DNA of 27,265 nucleotides, from NCBI GenBank assembly GCA_001414345.1, contig LLCB01000516.1, forward strand, positions 1-27,265, written 5' to 3'. A program made the translations under genes and the position numbers. Of the stretch, positions 1-11,261 are shown piece by piece; position 1 is the first letter of the stretch; each line of letters starts with the position of its first letter. Source of the stretch: Hymenoscyphus infarciens. Lineage: Eukaryota > Ascomycota > Leotiomycetes > Helotiales > Helotiaceae. The notes under the pieces are model-generated. The model was not told the origin of the DNA. It ran no database searches and saw nothing but the letters and a program-made list of their open reading frames with translations.

Positions 1-840
1 CTATTATAGACTAAAAACCACCTACTTTTAGTCTATTATATACTAGAAACCATCTATCTTTAGTATATAAGAGACTAAAAGTCCTCTTTTATATAACCTT
101 TCTAATTAACTAATTATTTATTTATATACTTTTCGTCTATTATAGACTAAAAACCACCTACTTTTAGTCTATAATAGACTAAAAGTCCTCTTTTATATAG
201 CCTTTCTAACTAACTAATTATTTATTTATATACTTTTAGTCTATTATAGACTAAAAAACCACCTAGTTTTAGTCTATAATAGACTAAGAGTCTTCTTCTT
301 TTAGTATATAATAGACTAAAAGTCCTCTTTTATATAATGTTTCTAATTAACTAATTATTTATTTATATACTTTTAGTCTATTATAGACTAAAAACCATCT
401 ACCTTTAGTATAAAATAGACTAAAAGTCCTCTTTAATATAATCCTTTTACTTAATTATTTATTATTTATATACCTTTAGTATATAATAGACTAAAACTCC
501 TCTTTAATATAATCTTTTCAATTATTTAATTATTTAATTATATATCTTTCGTCTATTATAGATAAAAGACTATCTACTTTTAGTCTATAATAGACTAAAA
601 ACCATCTACCTTTAGTATCGAATAGACTAAAAGTCTTCTTTAAACTAATGTTTTTAAATACTTAATTAATTACTTATATACTTCTAGTTTATTAATTATT
701 TAAAATATAATTCTTTTATTCTATTATATATTAAATATCTCTAGAACTTATCTCTTTTAAGCCTTCTACTCTATTAGCTACTAAACGTATATATAGAAAT
801 ATATATTTAATTAAATAATCTATAATACTCTTTAGTCCTT
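1..840. repeat. AT-rich palindromic tandem repeat, period about 104 bp
   Basis: Degenerate tandem array. A block beginning TTTATATAC recurs at 121, 225, 362 and 465, giving spacings of 104, 137 and 103; the 137-bp unit carries an extra piece of about 33 bp near 280-312. Each unit has the near-perfect palindrome TTTAGTCTAT/ATAGACTAAA, a stretch reading AAAAACCACCTAC or AAAACCATCTACC, AGTCCTCTTTTATATA, and TAATTAACTAATTATTTATT. The repeat becomes unrecognisable after about 620 and grades into plain AT-rich DNA to 840. CpA survives in the CCACC/CCATC stretches, so RIP is less complete here than at the right end of the window. No ORF or known family is recognised. It could be a satellite or the interior of a non-autonomous element cut by the window edge. 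Confidence 0.75.
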
Positions 841-1018
841 TTAGTCACGTTTCTTTCAATGCCGTCAAAGGCCGATTATACACGTGACCCCCTACGCGCT
901 GACAAAGCTTAAAAGGCGACGTGGTTATACCGACGTTAGACGAGTTATATAGCTCTTAGGAGAGCTGGTTATAACGTTATAACCTAGCTATTCTAAGGCT
1001 CGGGCTCGGTTAAATCGG
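841..1018. mobile_element. Possible transposon terminus in decayed DNA
   Basis: This stretch has higher GC than the AT-rich DNA on either side. It ends in CTAAGGCTCGGGCTCGGTTA (about 993-1012), which resembles the right end of the inverted-repeat element at 5573-6558, where the same orientation reads AAGGCTCGGAGCTCGGCTAA. Both are preceded by TAACCTAGC a few tens of bases upstream. I read it as a related terminal repeat, or a relic of one. No matching left end is seen in the window, so the element is either truncated or begins outside. The stretch also holds GCCGATTA..CACGTGAC at 871-887. The family is not identified. Confidence 0.35.
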
Positions 1019-1930
1019 CATATCTATAATAAGTGAAATAGGCGAGAGAAATTCCCTTAGTACTAATAAGACCTATAACCTAATATAGCGAATATTATAA
1101 GGGAATTGCTATAAATACAATTAGATATATATTAAACTACTAGCTCTCAAAACAGATTAATATAAAAAGAAAAGAACTAACTAATTAGTATAGTCGATAG
1201 TATTTAGAATATTATACTACTACGATATATTATTAGAAACCTACTTTAATACGTACTATTTATACTATTTAAATTTCATAATACCTAATAATATTATCTT
1301 TTATATTATTAGTATTTTAATCTATATTATAATAATATCGTAGTATTACTAAGCTATAATATTTAAGCTTTTTACCCCGGTTCTTTACTCTACTTTTTTT
1401 AGCCTTATATTTTAGCTTTATATAGTACAACGTATAATATAAAAAATATACAACTAAATAGCTAGAACTATAGATCTATTTAAATAGAGTCTTTTAAAAA
1501 AAGAATCAGATAAATAGCTCTTAAATTAACCTAAATATTATAAGGTTAAAAAGGTAGCCTATATAAGATAAAAACATGTCTAAAAATCTATTAAGACTAA
1601 GTACTAATTTGACAACGACAATATTAGATTAATAGCTAGAATAAATATATTTCTATAAAATAATTATATTAGTTTAAAGAAAGAATGCCAAGCTTTCTAG
1701 CATACACTTAATCTTTATTTAATAAAGTATATAATAAGAAGTTTAGTAATAAGTAAGTAATAAAAGAGTAAATAGAAAAAGTATAAATAGCCTCATTTTA
1801 AGAAAAAGTGGGTTTTAGCGCTTATAAGTCATTAAAAGATATACTATATAATAGCGTATTTGGATACGTACTACTAGGATATCATAATAATATATTAATC
1901 TAAAATACTACAGTATTTTATCGCGATAAT
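1019..1930. mobile_element. RIP-decayed AT-rich relic, origin unknown
   Basis: AT-rich sequence with stops in all frames and few CpA/TpG or CpG sites, consistent with a repeat that was mutated by RIP. The first 150 bp can be read loosely as a decayed helix-turn-helix part of a pogo/Fot1-like transposase, but no catalytic motif can be followed, so the family stays open. The change to ordinary composition is abrupt at about 1930-1945. No coding capacity remains. Confidence 0.4.
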
Positions 1931-3816
1931 ACTATCGACCACACTGTGACTAATACCCCAAAGCCCACTTACACACAGGAAAGAGATATCAAAACCGCTG
2001 ACTGTGACACAACCTTAAATCTTCATGAACCCAGCAACCTCAAAATCGCTTATCGCAACGCATCTGCACAGAAACGATGCCTTCTATGTGAACAACTACA
2101 ACGCACCAATACACTCCGTCTTAGGAACAAACCCCAATCTACCCCCCAAATAGGGTAACACAACATACACGCCATTCACACCAAGAAGAAATCGATACCC
2201 AAGTCACTAGAATTGAGAATTACCCTCTCCCAAAGAGAGAGCTTTACAAACAGACAAGGAATGGGAGAGCAAAGAAAGGAAGAAAGATTCAACGTTGCAT
2301 CCCACATGAAATATTTCCAAAGCGCGTACCTGGATGTGGCGCTGAATTAGGAAACCACTACCGAAAATACCTAGGTACTAGACTGAGATTTTTCCACTAG
2401 AAGACCACTACCAACACCCAACCACCAAACCAAGAGCCAAATCACGATCGAAACTAGAAAAGGAAAGAAGAAGAGAATACAAAATGAGATGAGTATAGTT
2501 AAAACCAATTACAAACCACGAAAATGGCCCAAGAAAGTGAAGATTGGAAATGAGATCTCATCAAAAGCAGAGCCTCTCACAGCTCACCAACCCACGACCA
2601 TGATCGATACTAATCCAGGGACACAATTATGTTCAGGGGTAAGATCCACTACCCCGCATGCAACAAGACCAATCGAAAGGACTTTAATACGCAACGCGAT
2701 AAGGAAAAGCAAAATACCCCTTCTGTCCGCCAACGCGAGGTCTCGTGACCTAGTTCACCCATCCCCAGAGCAAATCGCATCCCCAAAAACTGCGAGATGA
2801 AAAAGGGGAATCAGTAACGTTACGCCATCTTCATGGGGGGTAAAATCCCCTCTTATACACCCCAACTATAAACATGACCCCCTATCCCGTGAGAGCAAAA
2901 CTGCATCAGGTTGTCCAAGTCACTAGATGACTTCCCAAAACAGGAAGGTGCTGTACCAAAGAGTGCGATGATGGAGGTTACAAGGTTGCTTTTGCCGGCC
3001 AATGAGCCGAATAATCGAATCCGAACCACCAAACACCTCCCATGAACATAAATCCCATGAATGGTTCATGCACATGTGATAAAGTGTGACAGAGATTATA
3101 TCCCGATCCGTTGTATCCTGTGGTGCCTGTGGTTGACCAAATGCCGAGGGAGTATTTGTATTTTTCTAAGAAAAGAGCGGGTATGTGGAACATTGAATAC
3201 CTTCCACAGAGCTAGAAACATAGATTACGTCCGCAAATACCAGAGAAAGCATCATAAATAAACAAATAAACAAACAAAGAAATATGGTCTTCGGAGGCCT
3301 CCCACTCATCGATGGGAGGTTGTTTTTGAAGGAGCATGAAAGTTACCAATATCCACGATCTCAAGATGACGGCTCCCGATTCGCAAAGTATCGCAGATTA
3401 GATAAAGATCCCTTCCCCATCCCCATCCCCATACCATATCGATAAAACCCAGGTCATTTCCTCTCACAACCAATGATAAGAACGCCTCCAATCCGCACGA
3501 ACCGGGTGACACGTTGTTCCGACCCATCGATTCAAGACATCTAGAATACTCACACAAACACATTGTCCCAAAAGAGAAGAATTCCACACCCCACATTTTC
3601 CCTCCCAGCCCTGACTTGGCGCGTATCTCGGAGTTTTGGACGTGGTTGGAAACTGAGCACGCTACGACAAGTCTACGCAAGATGAGATACTGTAACGTTT
3701 ATTTTGATGAATGCCATGTGTTTTGCCGTGCACAGAGAAAGAGAACCCATGCCAAAGTCGCATGCCACACATGGGTGGGTAAGTGGGAGAATGAGAAATT
3801 TGAGATGCCACGAGCC
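1931..3816. other. Intergenic region without a supportable gene
   Basis: Normal base composition again. Short open frames exist here, for example an ATG frame at 2489-2800 (103 codons, very basic) and a 108-codon frame at 3514-3840, but none shows a domain, signal peptide, membrane segment or splice structure, and they overlap open frames on the other strand. There is a small perfect hairpin, CCTCCCA..TGGGAGG, at about 3298-3319 and a short CCCCAT run near 3416-3432. The last few hundred bases presumably hold the chitinase promoter. Confidence 0.5.
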
Positions 3817-3824
3817 TATATATT
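3817..3824 (+). promoter_or_regulatory. TATA-like box of the chitinase gene
   Basis: TATATATT lies 81-88 nt upstream of the chitinase ATG at 3905. Position and composition fit a core promoter; the transcription start is inferred. Confidence 0.4.
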
Positions 3825-3904
3825 GACAATGATGCCGTGAAAGTATTGTGGTATCCAACTCCCTTTGAAGGCCCGACTCCTCACTCCTTACTCTTCTTGT
3901 GAAA

Positions 3905-5269
3905 ATGTTGTTTCGTTCTATCCCTTCTTTGGCAGCAGCAGCGCTGCTTGCACACTTTGCCTTAGCTGCCCCAACCAACAATACATCTGCTGGAACCACA
4001 TTGCATGCTCCACAAGCACTGTCATCGAGTGCCAATGCCGCAACCGGTGGATATAAGAATGCAGCTTACTATGTAAACTGGGCCATATATGGACGGAACT
4101 ACCAACCTCAACAAATTCCTGCCACGAAACTGACCCATGTGATATATGCATTTGCCAATATCCAAACTGATGGCACAGTGTAAGGAGACTTCCTTTCACA
4201 TCAAACTCAGGAATGCTAATTATCAAACAGATACCTATCTGACACTTGGTCTGATACAGATAAACATTATGCCACAGATTCATGGAATGATGTCGGCAAT
4301 AATGTTTATGGCTGCGCCAAGCAATTGTATCTTTTGAAGAAAAAGAACCGACAACTGAAGACTCTCTTTAGCATCGGTGGATGGACTTATTCTTCCAACT
4401 TTGCAGCTGCAGCTTCCACAGCGTCCACTCGGGCCCAGTTTGCTTCCACGGCCGTCGCATATGTGAAGAACTTAGGATTCGACGGAATCGATATCGACTG
4501 GGAGTACCCAAAGAACGATGTCGAGGCAGCAAACTTTGTACTTCTTCTCGCAGCAGTGCGCTCTGCCCTCGATGCTTTGGCCGCTCAAAGTGCTCCTGGA
4601 TATCACTTCCTCATCACCATTGCTAGCCCTGCTGGTCCCACCAACTACAACATCCTCCACATGCGTGAAATGGATGCCTACCTAGATGCGTGGCATCTTA
4701 TGGCGTACGACTACTCTGGTAGTTGGGATACCATTGCCGGTCACGATGCCAATCTTTTCCCCAGCAGTTCCAACCCCGGCAGTACCCCATATTCCACGCA
4801 GAGAGCCATCACCGACTACATCGCGGCCGGAGTGACTGCCAGCAAGATCGTGATGGGCTTGCCATTATATGGTCGATCCTTCGAAAACACCAACGGGTTG
4901 GGACAATCTTTCAGTGGTGTCGGCACTGGAAGTTGGGAGAATGGTGTCTGGGATTATAAAGTCCTCCCCAAGGCCGGAGCTGTTGAATTTACTGATGCCG
5001 CAACCGGGGCATCGTATTCGTATGATTCCAACGCTCGCGAGCTCATCAGTTACGATAATGTTGCCGTCATTCAGCAGAAGGCAAATTATATCAAATCGAG
5101 TGGCCTTGGAGGAGCCATGTTTTGGGAGACGAGTAGCGATCGAACGGATGGTGGGAGTTTGATTTCGACCGTTGCTGGCAGCTTTGCTGGATTAGAGCAG
5201 ACGCAGAATTTGTTGAGTTATCCTGCCAGTTCGTATGACAATTTGAAGGCGGGTTTCCCGGGGGAGTAG
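3905..5269 (+). CDS. Secreted class V chitinase, glycoside hydrolase family 18 (42-kDa endochitinase type)
   Basis: Hydrolyses beta-1,4 bonds of chitin outside the cell, in wall remodelling, autolysis, nutrition or attack on other fungi. Exons are 3905-4179 and 4231-5269; the 51-bp intron starts GTAAGG, has branch-like GCTAAT and ends ACAG. Splicing gives 437 aa. Residues 1 to about 22 ([15 protein letters not shown] and onward) form a signal peptide. The GH18 barrel shows the SIGG strand (139-142), the catalytic motif DGIDIDWE (176-183, acid E183), the MAYDY strand with Tyr251, and the closing FWETS with Trp390. This is close to the length of Trichoderma Chit42-type enzymes (known from the family). 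No carbohydrate-binding module, Ser/Thr-rich region or GPI signal is seen, so the enzyme should be free and soluble. The ATG at 3905 is used because the frame just upstream has only a GTG. The inverted-repeat element follows about 300 bp downstream. Confidence 0.95.
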
Positions 5270-5572
5270 GCTGGTGTGGACTTGTACATACTTTGATGTT
5301 TCGGTTGTTGTTTCGGGTGTTATTTCGTGGGATGGTGACAGGAGTTGAGGTGTAGGGTTGTGTTCTGGAGGGGAGAGGAGGGGATGGAAGAGTATTTCGA
5401 AGCCGGGTCTAGCGGGTGCGATTCGATTCTTGTCGTTATTGCTGCTCTCGGCTAGGTATGATGCAGATTACCTGCAGATTAGTCAGTACAAATATATATA
5501 TATCCATATATCCCGTTCGAGGCTGTGATGCTTGGTGATGTCCAAATAAGGAACCTAGATAATAGACTATTA
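5270..5572. other. 3' region of the chitinase gene
   Basis: About 300 bp between the chitinase stop and the inverted-repeat element. It is G/T-rich just after the stop and then carries an AT run (ATATATATATCCATATAT, near 5492-5510). No gene is seen. It probably contains the 3' UTR and polyadenylation region. Confidence 0.5.
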
Positions 5573-6558
5573 GCATGTAAAAATTAGCCGAGCTCTGAAC
5601 CTTAGTAAGATAGGAACCAACGCTTAGACCCGGTTCTTACTAGGGTTAGGAGTAGCTAGACTAGGGTATAGTAGTAGCTTTAAAAGACTTCTCTTGTTTA
5701 ATAGATAATTTACTAAAAGCTACTTAGAAATTAAGAATAATCTAAAAGAATAAATAATTAATAACTAATATAAGTTATTATTTAAAATAACTATAAATAA
5801 AATAAAATATCTTTATAATTTATTTATTAGTTTAAAACTATAATTACCTAAAATAGGAGATAATAGACTATTTATATAAATACGTTTAATAGGTTCTCTA
5901 CTAAAGATTACTAATAATATAATTAAGATATATATTAAATTTAAATAAAGTTATTTAATAGTTTATTTATTATAAGTAAAAGTTATTAATAAAGTATTTA
6001 TATAAAGACTTTTAGTAGATTATCTACTAAAGATTATTAATAAAGTATTTATATAAAGACTTTTAGTAGATTATCTACTTAAAGCTACTAATAAAGTATT
6101 TATATAAATACTATTAGTAGATTATCTACTTAAAGTTACTAATAAAGTATTTATATAAAGACTTTTAATATATTTATAAAAACTTTTACTAGATTATCTA
6201 CTAAAAACTACTAATAAAGTATTTATATAAAGATATTTAATAGATAATATTAATATAAAGACTTTTAATAGATAATCTACTAATAAAGTATTTATATAAA
6301 TACTTTTTATAGATTATATTTATATAAAGACTTTTAATAAATTATATTTTTATATAAAAACTTTTAGTATATTAGTTATTTATTCTTTTATATTATTCTT
6401 AATTTCTAAGTAGCTTTTAGTAAATTATCTATTAAATAAGAGAAGTCTAGATTATAAGTGATATTTTAAAGCTATTACTATAACCTAGCCTAGAGACCTC
6501 TAACTCTAGTAAGAACCGGGTCTAAGTAAGGCTCGGAGCTCGGCTAATTTCTGCATGC
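5573..6558. mobile_element. Non-autonomous DNA transposon (MITE-like) with long terminal inverted repeats
   Basis: The left arm (about 5573-5760) and right arm (about 6372-6558) are inverted copies. Outermost are GCATG, then AAATTAGCCGAGCTC, CCTTA, GACCCGGTTCTTACTAG, and further in ATAGATAATTTACTAAAAGC and TACTTAGAAATTAAGAATAA. The arms differ by a few indels: about 18 bp extra near 5605 on the left, and about 15 bp extra near 6450 on the right. GCATG stands at both ends; it may be a target duplication or part of the repeat, and GCATGC is itself palindromic. The interior has no ORF and is AT-rich with a degraded tandem repeat. Nothing shows which transposase moved it. It lies between the chitinase and the P450 gene. 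Confidence 0.8.
5990..6310. repeat. 51-bp tandem repeat inside the inverted-repeat element
   Basis: AAAGTATTTATATAAA recurs at 5991, 6042, 6093 and 6144 at exactly 51-bp intervals, then at 6216 and 6285 with spacings of 72 and 69. Each unit also contains AGACTTTTAGTAGATTATC and TACTAATAA. It forms the core of the transposon-like element and is AT-rich throughout. Confidence 0.75.
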
Positions 6559-7430
6559 CCGTGGAAATTGTACCTCGGCACGGAGTTTTTAAGGGGCGCT
6601 TTGGTACCGCTTTTTCTTCTACTTCGGACTCAACCGCCGAGACCGGGTGGGGGTTTATCGGAATCGGGCTGTCTTTGCCCCGAACCTCGGCATGCTTGGC
6701 AAGAAAAGAAAAGCCCGACGTAAAGTAACTACTATACAATATACTTACTTGTTTTCCCTCTTCTAATATACCAAGGAGTTTATTATTTAACTCGCTATAA
6801 ACTAATGATATGTGTGTTAACGCTATATGTTTTAATCATGCTGTCGATGTAAAGATTCGTGCTTTAGGAAATATATTGTTTTCCCTCCATCATCCCCCTA
6901 AAAACGGGATACAACTCCATTTAACTCCTTTCTACCTGAGATTATACGAGTAACTGCAGGCTGTAGGATTTAAATGCCCGCACGTGGATCTCCACCATTA
7001 TGCAGCCATTGACATGGCATATCTACTCGGAAATGGGTCGAGAAGGACATCCCGAGTATATCGGTCCCGGGTGGACCACCTCGGCATCTCCTGCGTAAAT
7101 TATATCTACGAGAGGTTGCAAAAAACATGCACGATGATGACTGGCCATGAATTCAATCAATCGAGTACGACGAGACGGCCTTAAAGGGCCCCCTTACAGT
7201 CAGCCAGCCTTTTCATAAACTCCGCAAATCCCGTACGTCGATCAAGACGACATGAAGTACGCAATTGCTTCTCTAAATCCGATTACTTCTCTACTCGGGA
7301 ACGGGAACACATGCGAGAAGTTGATGGGCAATTTTGTATTCGTTCGATAAATCGGCCCAACCTTTTTTTCACCTCCGTGGTCCACTCTTTGTACAACGAC
7401 ACACCGACGGGACAGGGAAACTGAGACGAC
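6559..7430. other. Intergenic region upstream of the P450 gene
   Basis: The first 170 bp (about 6559-6725) is GC-rich, in sharp contrast with the element next to it. It repeats the word CCTCGGCA (6570s and 6680s), so it could be part of an older repeat into which the element inserted. From about 6730 to 7430 the composition is ordinary. Around 7028-7080 there are several CGG/CCG words and an inverted repeat GGTCC..GGACC (7063-7076), the type of word that zinc-cluster regulators bind; that role is inferred. No gene is supported. Confidence 0.4.
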
Positions 7431-7431
7431 A

Positions 7432-7437
7432 TATATA
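7432..7437 (+). promoter_or_regulatory. TATA-like box and pyrimidine tract of the P450 gene
   Basis: TATATA stands about 155 nt upstream of the ATG and is followed by a CT-rich run (about 7455-7490), the arrangement common before fungal transcription starts. The promoter role is inferred from position. Confidence 0.4.
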
Positions 7438-7591
7438 CTTGGCCTAGATCGAGCTTTTCTATCTTTTCTCCTCTTCTTTTATTCTTCTTCATACACCACC
7501 TCCAAACCACCTACCGGTCCACCTTAATAACGAACATCCAACCGTACCCCAGTTCAAGATTTCCTGAAAATACCCCTCTACCAACCCCACC

Positions 7592-10500
7592 ATGACCGAA
7601 GTCATCCCAGGTCCACCAGGTCTTCCCTTCATTGGGAACATCAACGACATCGATCTTTCCAACGCGAGCGCCAGTCTCAAGCGTCTAGCCGAAACATATG
7701 GTATGCCCCTTCACCTACCCTCTTCAGCCCTTCCAACGCTCACGAGTATTCAGGCGAAATCTTCAAACTCACTCTCGGCGGAGAGGAAAAAATCTACATC
7801 TCAACCGTAGAACTAATGAATGAAATCTGTGACGAAAAGAGATTTCACAAGACCATCCACGGTGGCTTGCAACAAGTCCGAAATGGTGTTGAAGATGGTC
7901 TCTTTACTGCCCGTACCGGCGAACATAACTGGGAAGTTGCTCACAGAGTCTTGGTGCCGGCATTTGGACCGCTCAATATCCATTCCATGTATGCTCTTGC
8001 TCAGATTGGCGATATAGTTGAAAAGCTGGACTGACGTTTATAGGTACGAAGAAATGTACGATTTGGCCTCGCAACTGGTCATGAAGTGGGCGAGATTCGG
8101 TGGTGATGAGAAGATTCATGTTACGGATGATTTCACGAGACTCACTCTGGATTCCATTGCTCTGTGTGCAATGGGGACTCGGTTTAACAGTTTTTATCAG
8201 TATGTACAACATCTTTGACTTTCATTCCATTGTCTGACCATGAGCAGCGATGAGATGCATCCGTTTGTGCACGCTATGGTAGATTTCTTAGCAGAGTCCG
8301 GTGCGAGATCAGGACGACCGGCAATCGCAAGTTATTTTATGCGATCTGCGGAAGCCAAGTACAACGCCGATATCAAGACTCTCCAAGACACAGCAACTAC
8401 TCTCATAGCTGCTAGAAGGCAGCACCCCACCGACAAAAAGGACCTACTCAACGCCATGCTTAATGGTCGCGACCCCAAAACTGGAGAGGGACTCACGGAT
8501 GCGAGTATTCGAAACAACATGATAACTTTCTTGATTGCAGGCCACGAAACGACTTCCGGACTTTTGTCGTTTCTCTTCTACAATCTCCTAAAACACCCAG
8601 CTGTCTACCAAAAGGCACAAAAGGAAGTTGATGATGTTGTTGGGCCGAATCCCATCACCGTCGAGCACATATCGAAACTACCTTTCATTGAAGCTTGCTT
8701 GAAGGAAACGCTAAGACTCACCCCAACAGCACCCGCATTCACAGTAGCACCCCGTGATGATGGACCAGAAGTTATTTTCATTGGTGGCGGAAAATACCCA
8801 CTCAAGAGAGGCCAATCTGTCGTTGCTCTTCTAGGGCCCCTCCAAAGCGACCCGAAGGTTTATGGCCCAGATGCCAAAGAATTTATCCCGGAACGAATGA
8901 TGCCCGAACCATTCAGCAAGCTCCCACCCAACAGCTTCAAGGCATTTGGAAATGGTGCGCGTGGTTGTATTGGAAGACCATTCGCCTGGCAAGAGGCTAT
9001 TCTGGCTGTTGCGATGCTGTTGCAATGTTTCGATTTCCGTATGCATGATCCAAGTTACCAGCTTCAAGTCAAAGTGAGTATTTTTTTTGAAAGATCCGTG
9101 CCAATATTCCAAAAGTTATAATGAACCCCCCCTTTTTTCCTTCGATTGAACGGTATGCTAACTCTTGCAGTATACTTTGACCATTAAACCCAAGGATTTC
9201 TTTATGCATGCCACTCTTCGAAAGCACATCGATCCTGTTCAACTCGAGAAGATGTTGTACTCTGGATCCAAAGACAACCAGGCTTCTCAAAAGACGGCCA
9301 AGGTTGCCGCAGCTCCATCTGGCAAGGTATGTGTTCTCTGAGCCTTACTTCCATTTCATAACTCTAGGAACGGTAATACTGACTCCGAGGTCTTCTCCAG
9401 GGCACAAAACCTATGACTATTCTCTATGGATCAAATGCAGGAACATGCGAAGCTCTTGCACAAAATCTTGCCCGAGTAGCCTCTGGCAGGGGTTATGACG
9501 CTCAAGTAAATCCTCTAGATTCAGCTGTGGACAAGATCTCAAAGGATCATCCCATAGTCCTAATTTCTGCTAGTTACGAAGGTGAACCCCCTGACAATGC
9601 TACGCACTTTGTCGAATGGCTCCAGAAACTGGAGGGAAAGAAGCTCGATGGCGTGAAATATGCCGTCTTTGGAGTCGGAAACCACGATTGGGTTTCTACT
9701 TTCCACAAAATTCCAAAACTACTTTTCCACGGCTTTGAGGCTCATGGTGCCACCAAGATTGCGGACATTGGGTTGGCAGATGTGGCAGATGGTGATATCT
9801 TTGGAGTCTTTGACCAATGGCAAGATGGCCAGTTCTGGCCTGGCCTTGGGGTTGATGGAGACACTGAAGATGACATGGGAATTGATGTTGAAATCGATAG
9901 AGATTCACGACGTTCTACCTTGCGCCAAGACGTCCGAGAAGCCGTTGTCTTGAGTAACACATCATTGACACCAAATAGCGAGACTGAGAAGCGACATGTT
10001 GTTTTGCAGTTACCTTCTGGTTCCGAGTACAACGTTGGGGATTATCTTAGTGTTTTGCCACTCAATCATGCGAAAACAATTCGAGTATGTTGCAATTCCC
10101 CATCCTCGTTTGGCTGAGCTAACAAATTTCCTAGCGAGTATTGAAATGGTCAAATCTGCCATTCGATGCGATGCTTACTATTAAAGCTGGCTCAAACACC
10201 ACCATGCCCACTGGCCGTCCAATTTCAGCGTATGATCTTCTCGCCGCATATGTTGAGCTTGGTCAACCAGCCACTCGCAAGGTAATTTTATATGCAGCCC
10301 GGTGAAGAGCATTCTATTAACCAAGAAATAGAATGTCGCAAAAATTGCAGCTAGCTGTATCGACGAGGCGGAGAAAGCCAAGCTTCTCAAACTCTCCGAT
10401 GAGGATTTCGAAGAGGAAATCTTGCAGAAGCGTCGCTCTCCTTTGGATTTGTTAGAAGAAAATCCTTCCGCTAAACTTCCACTTGGAGAATTCTTGGGAC

Positions 10501-11261
10501 TACTTCCTCCGTTGAGAATTCGACAATACTCTATTTCTTCTTCGCCACTATCGGATCCTACTCAAGCCTCCATCACGTTTTCCGTCCTTGATTCTCCATC
10601 AAAGGCCGCGAACAACAAACGTAAGAATCCACTTCCCTGCAAATAACACGAAATGACATACTAATGATCAATCCCAGGTTTCCTAGGCGTAGCATCCAAC
10701 TACCTCTCTCACGCTGAAAAAGGCGACCTCATCCACGTAGCCGTCAAACCCTCCCACGGCTTCCACCCCCCAACCGACATCGAAAACACGCCCCTCATCA
10801 TGTTCTGCGCCGGAACAGGACTCGCTCCCTTCCGCGGCTTCGTGCAGGAACGCGCGCTTCAAATCAAAGCTGGGCGTAAACTTGCCCCCGCTTACCTCTT
10901 CATCGGCTGCCAACATCCCGACAAAGACGAACTCTTCCGCGAAGAATTCGATCAATGGGAGAAAGAGGGTGTAGTGACCACCTTTTATGCTTATAGTCAG
11001 GCTAAGGAGCAGAGTCGGGGGTGTGGGTATGTCCAGGAGAGGGTCTGGGAGGAGAGGGAGGATATGAAGAAGGTGTTTGAGGCGGGTGCGAGGTTGTATG
11101 TTTGTGGGAGTGCGGGGGTGGGGACGGGGGTTGAGGCTACTTTGAAGAAGATTTATAAGGAGGCTGCGCAAGCGAGAGGTAAGGATAAGACTGACGAGGA
11201 GATCGAGGAGTGGTGGGTGGGTGTAAGAAGTGATCGCTACGCGAGCGATGTCTTCGCTTGA
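7592..11261 (+). CDS. CYP505-type self-sufficient P450: fatty-acid hydroxylase fused to NADPH-P450 reductase
   Basis: Uses NADPH and O2 to hydroxylate fatty acids near the omega end (known for P450foxy/CYP505); haem, FMN and FAD lie in one chain. Exons: 7592-7700, 7754-7988, 8044-8199, 8248-9073, 9171-9326, 9401-10084, 10135-10281, 10332-10620, 10678-11261. All phases agree and give 1061 aa, usual for the family. P450 part: AGHETTS of helix I at 264-270, ETLR at 320-323, [10 protein letters not shown] with haem Cys407; A264, T268, E320 and R323 fall at the same numbers as in bacterial P450 BM3. Linker about 470-497. FMN part from GSNAGT (504-509); FAD site RQYSISS (835-841); NADPH site GTGLAPFRG from Gly913. 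There is no N-terminal membrane anchor, so it should be cytosolic. The ATG has a CACCATG context. No partner biosynthetic genes lie beside it. Confidence 0.95.

Noticed and set aside
1946..2158. 70-codon ORF at the edge of the AT-rich block
   Set aside because: Opens with a GTG, spans the composition boundary and shows no recognisable features.
2489..2800. 103-codon ORF on the plus strand
   Set aside because: No domain, signal or splice context; basic low-information sequence within DNA holding similar chance frames on both strands.
3000..3040. tRNA B-box-like word on the minus strand (GGTTCGGATTCG)
   Set aside because: No A box, acceptor stem or cloverleaf can be formed around it.
3306..4035. 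Open frames on both strands upstream of and overlapping the chitinase start
   Set aside because: They overlap one another and the chitinase signal-peptide exon; none has a domain. They are shadows or chance frames in the promoter region.
6506..6739. 77-codon minus-strand ORF at the right end of the inverted-repeat element
   Set aside because: It straddles the element boundary and has no recognisable protein features; open because this stretch is GC-rich.
3905..11261. Biosynthetic gene cluster including the P450
   Set aside because: No synthase, transporter or pathway regulator is adjacent; the P450 is a self-sufficient fatty-acid hydroxylase separated from the chitinase by a transposon-like element.
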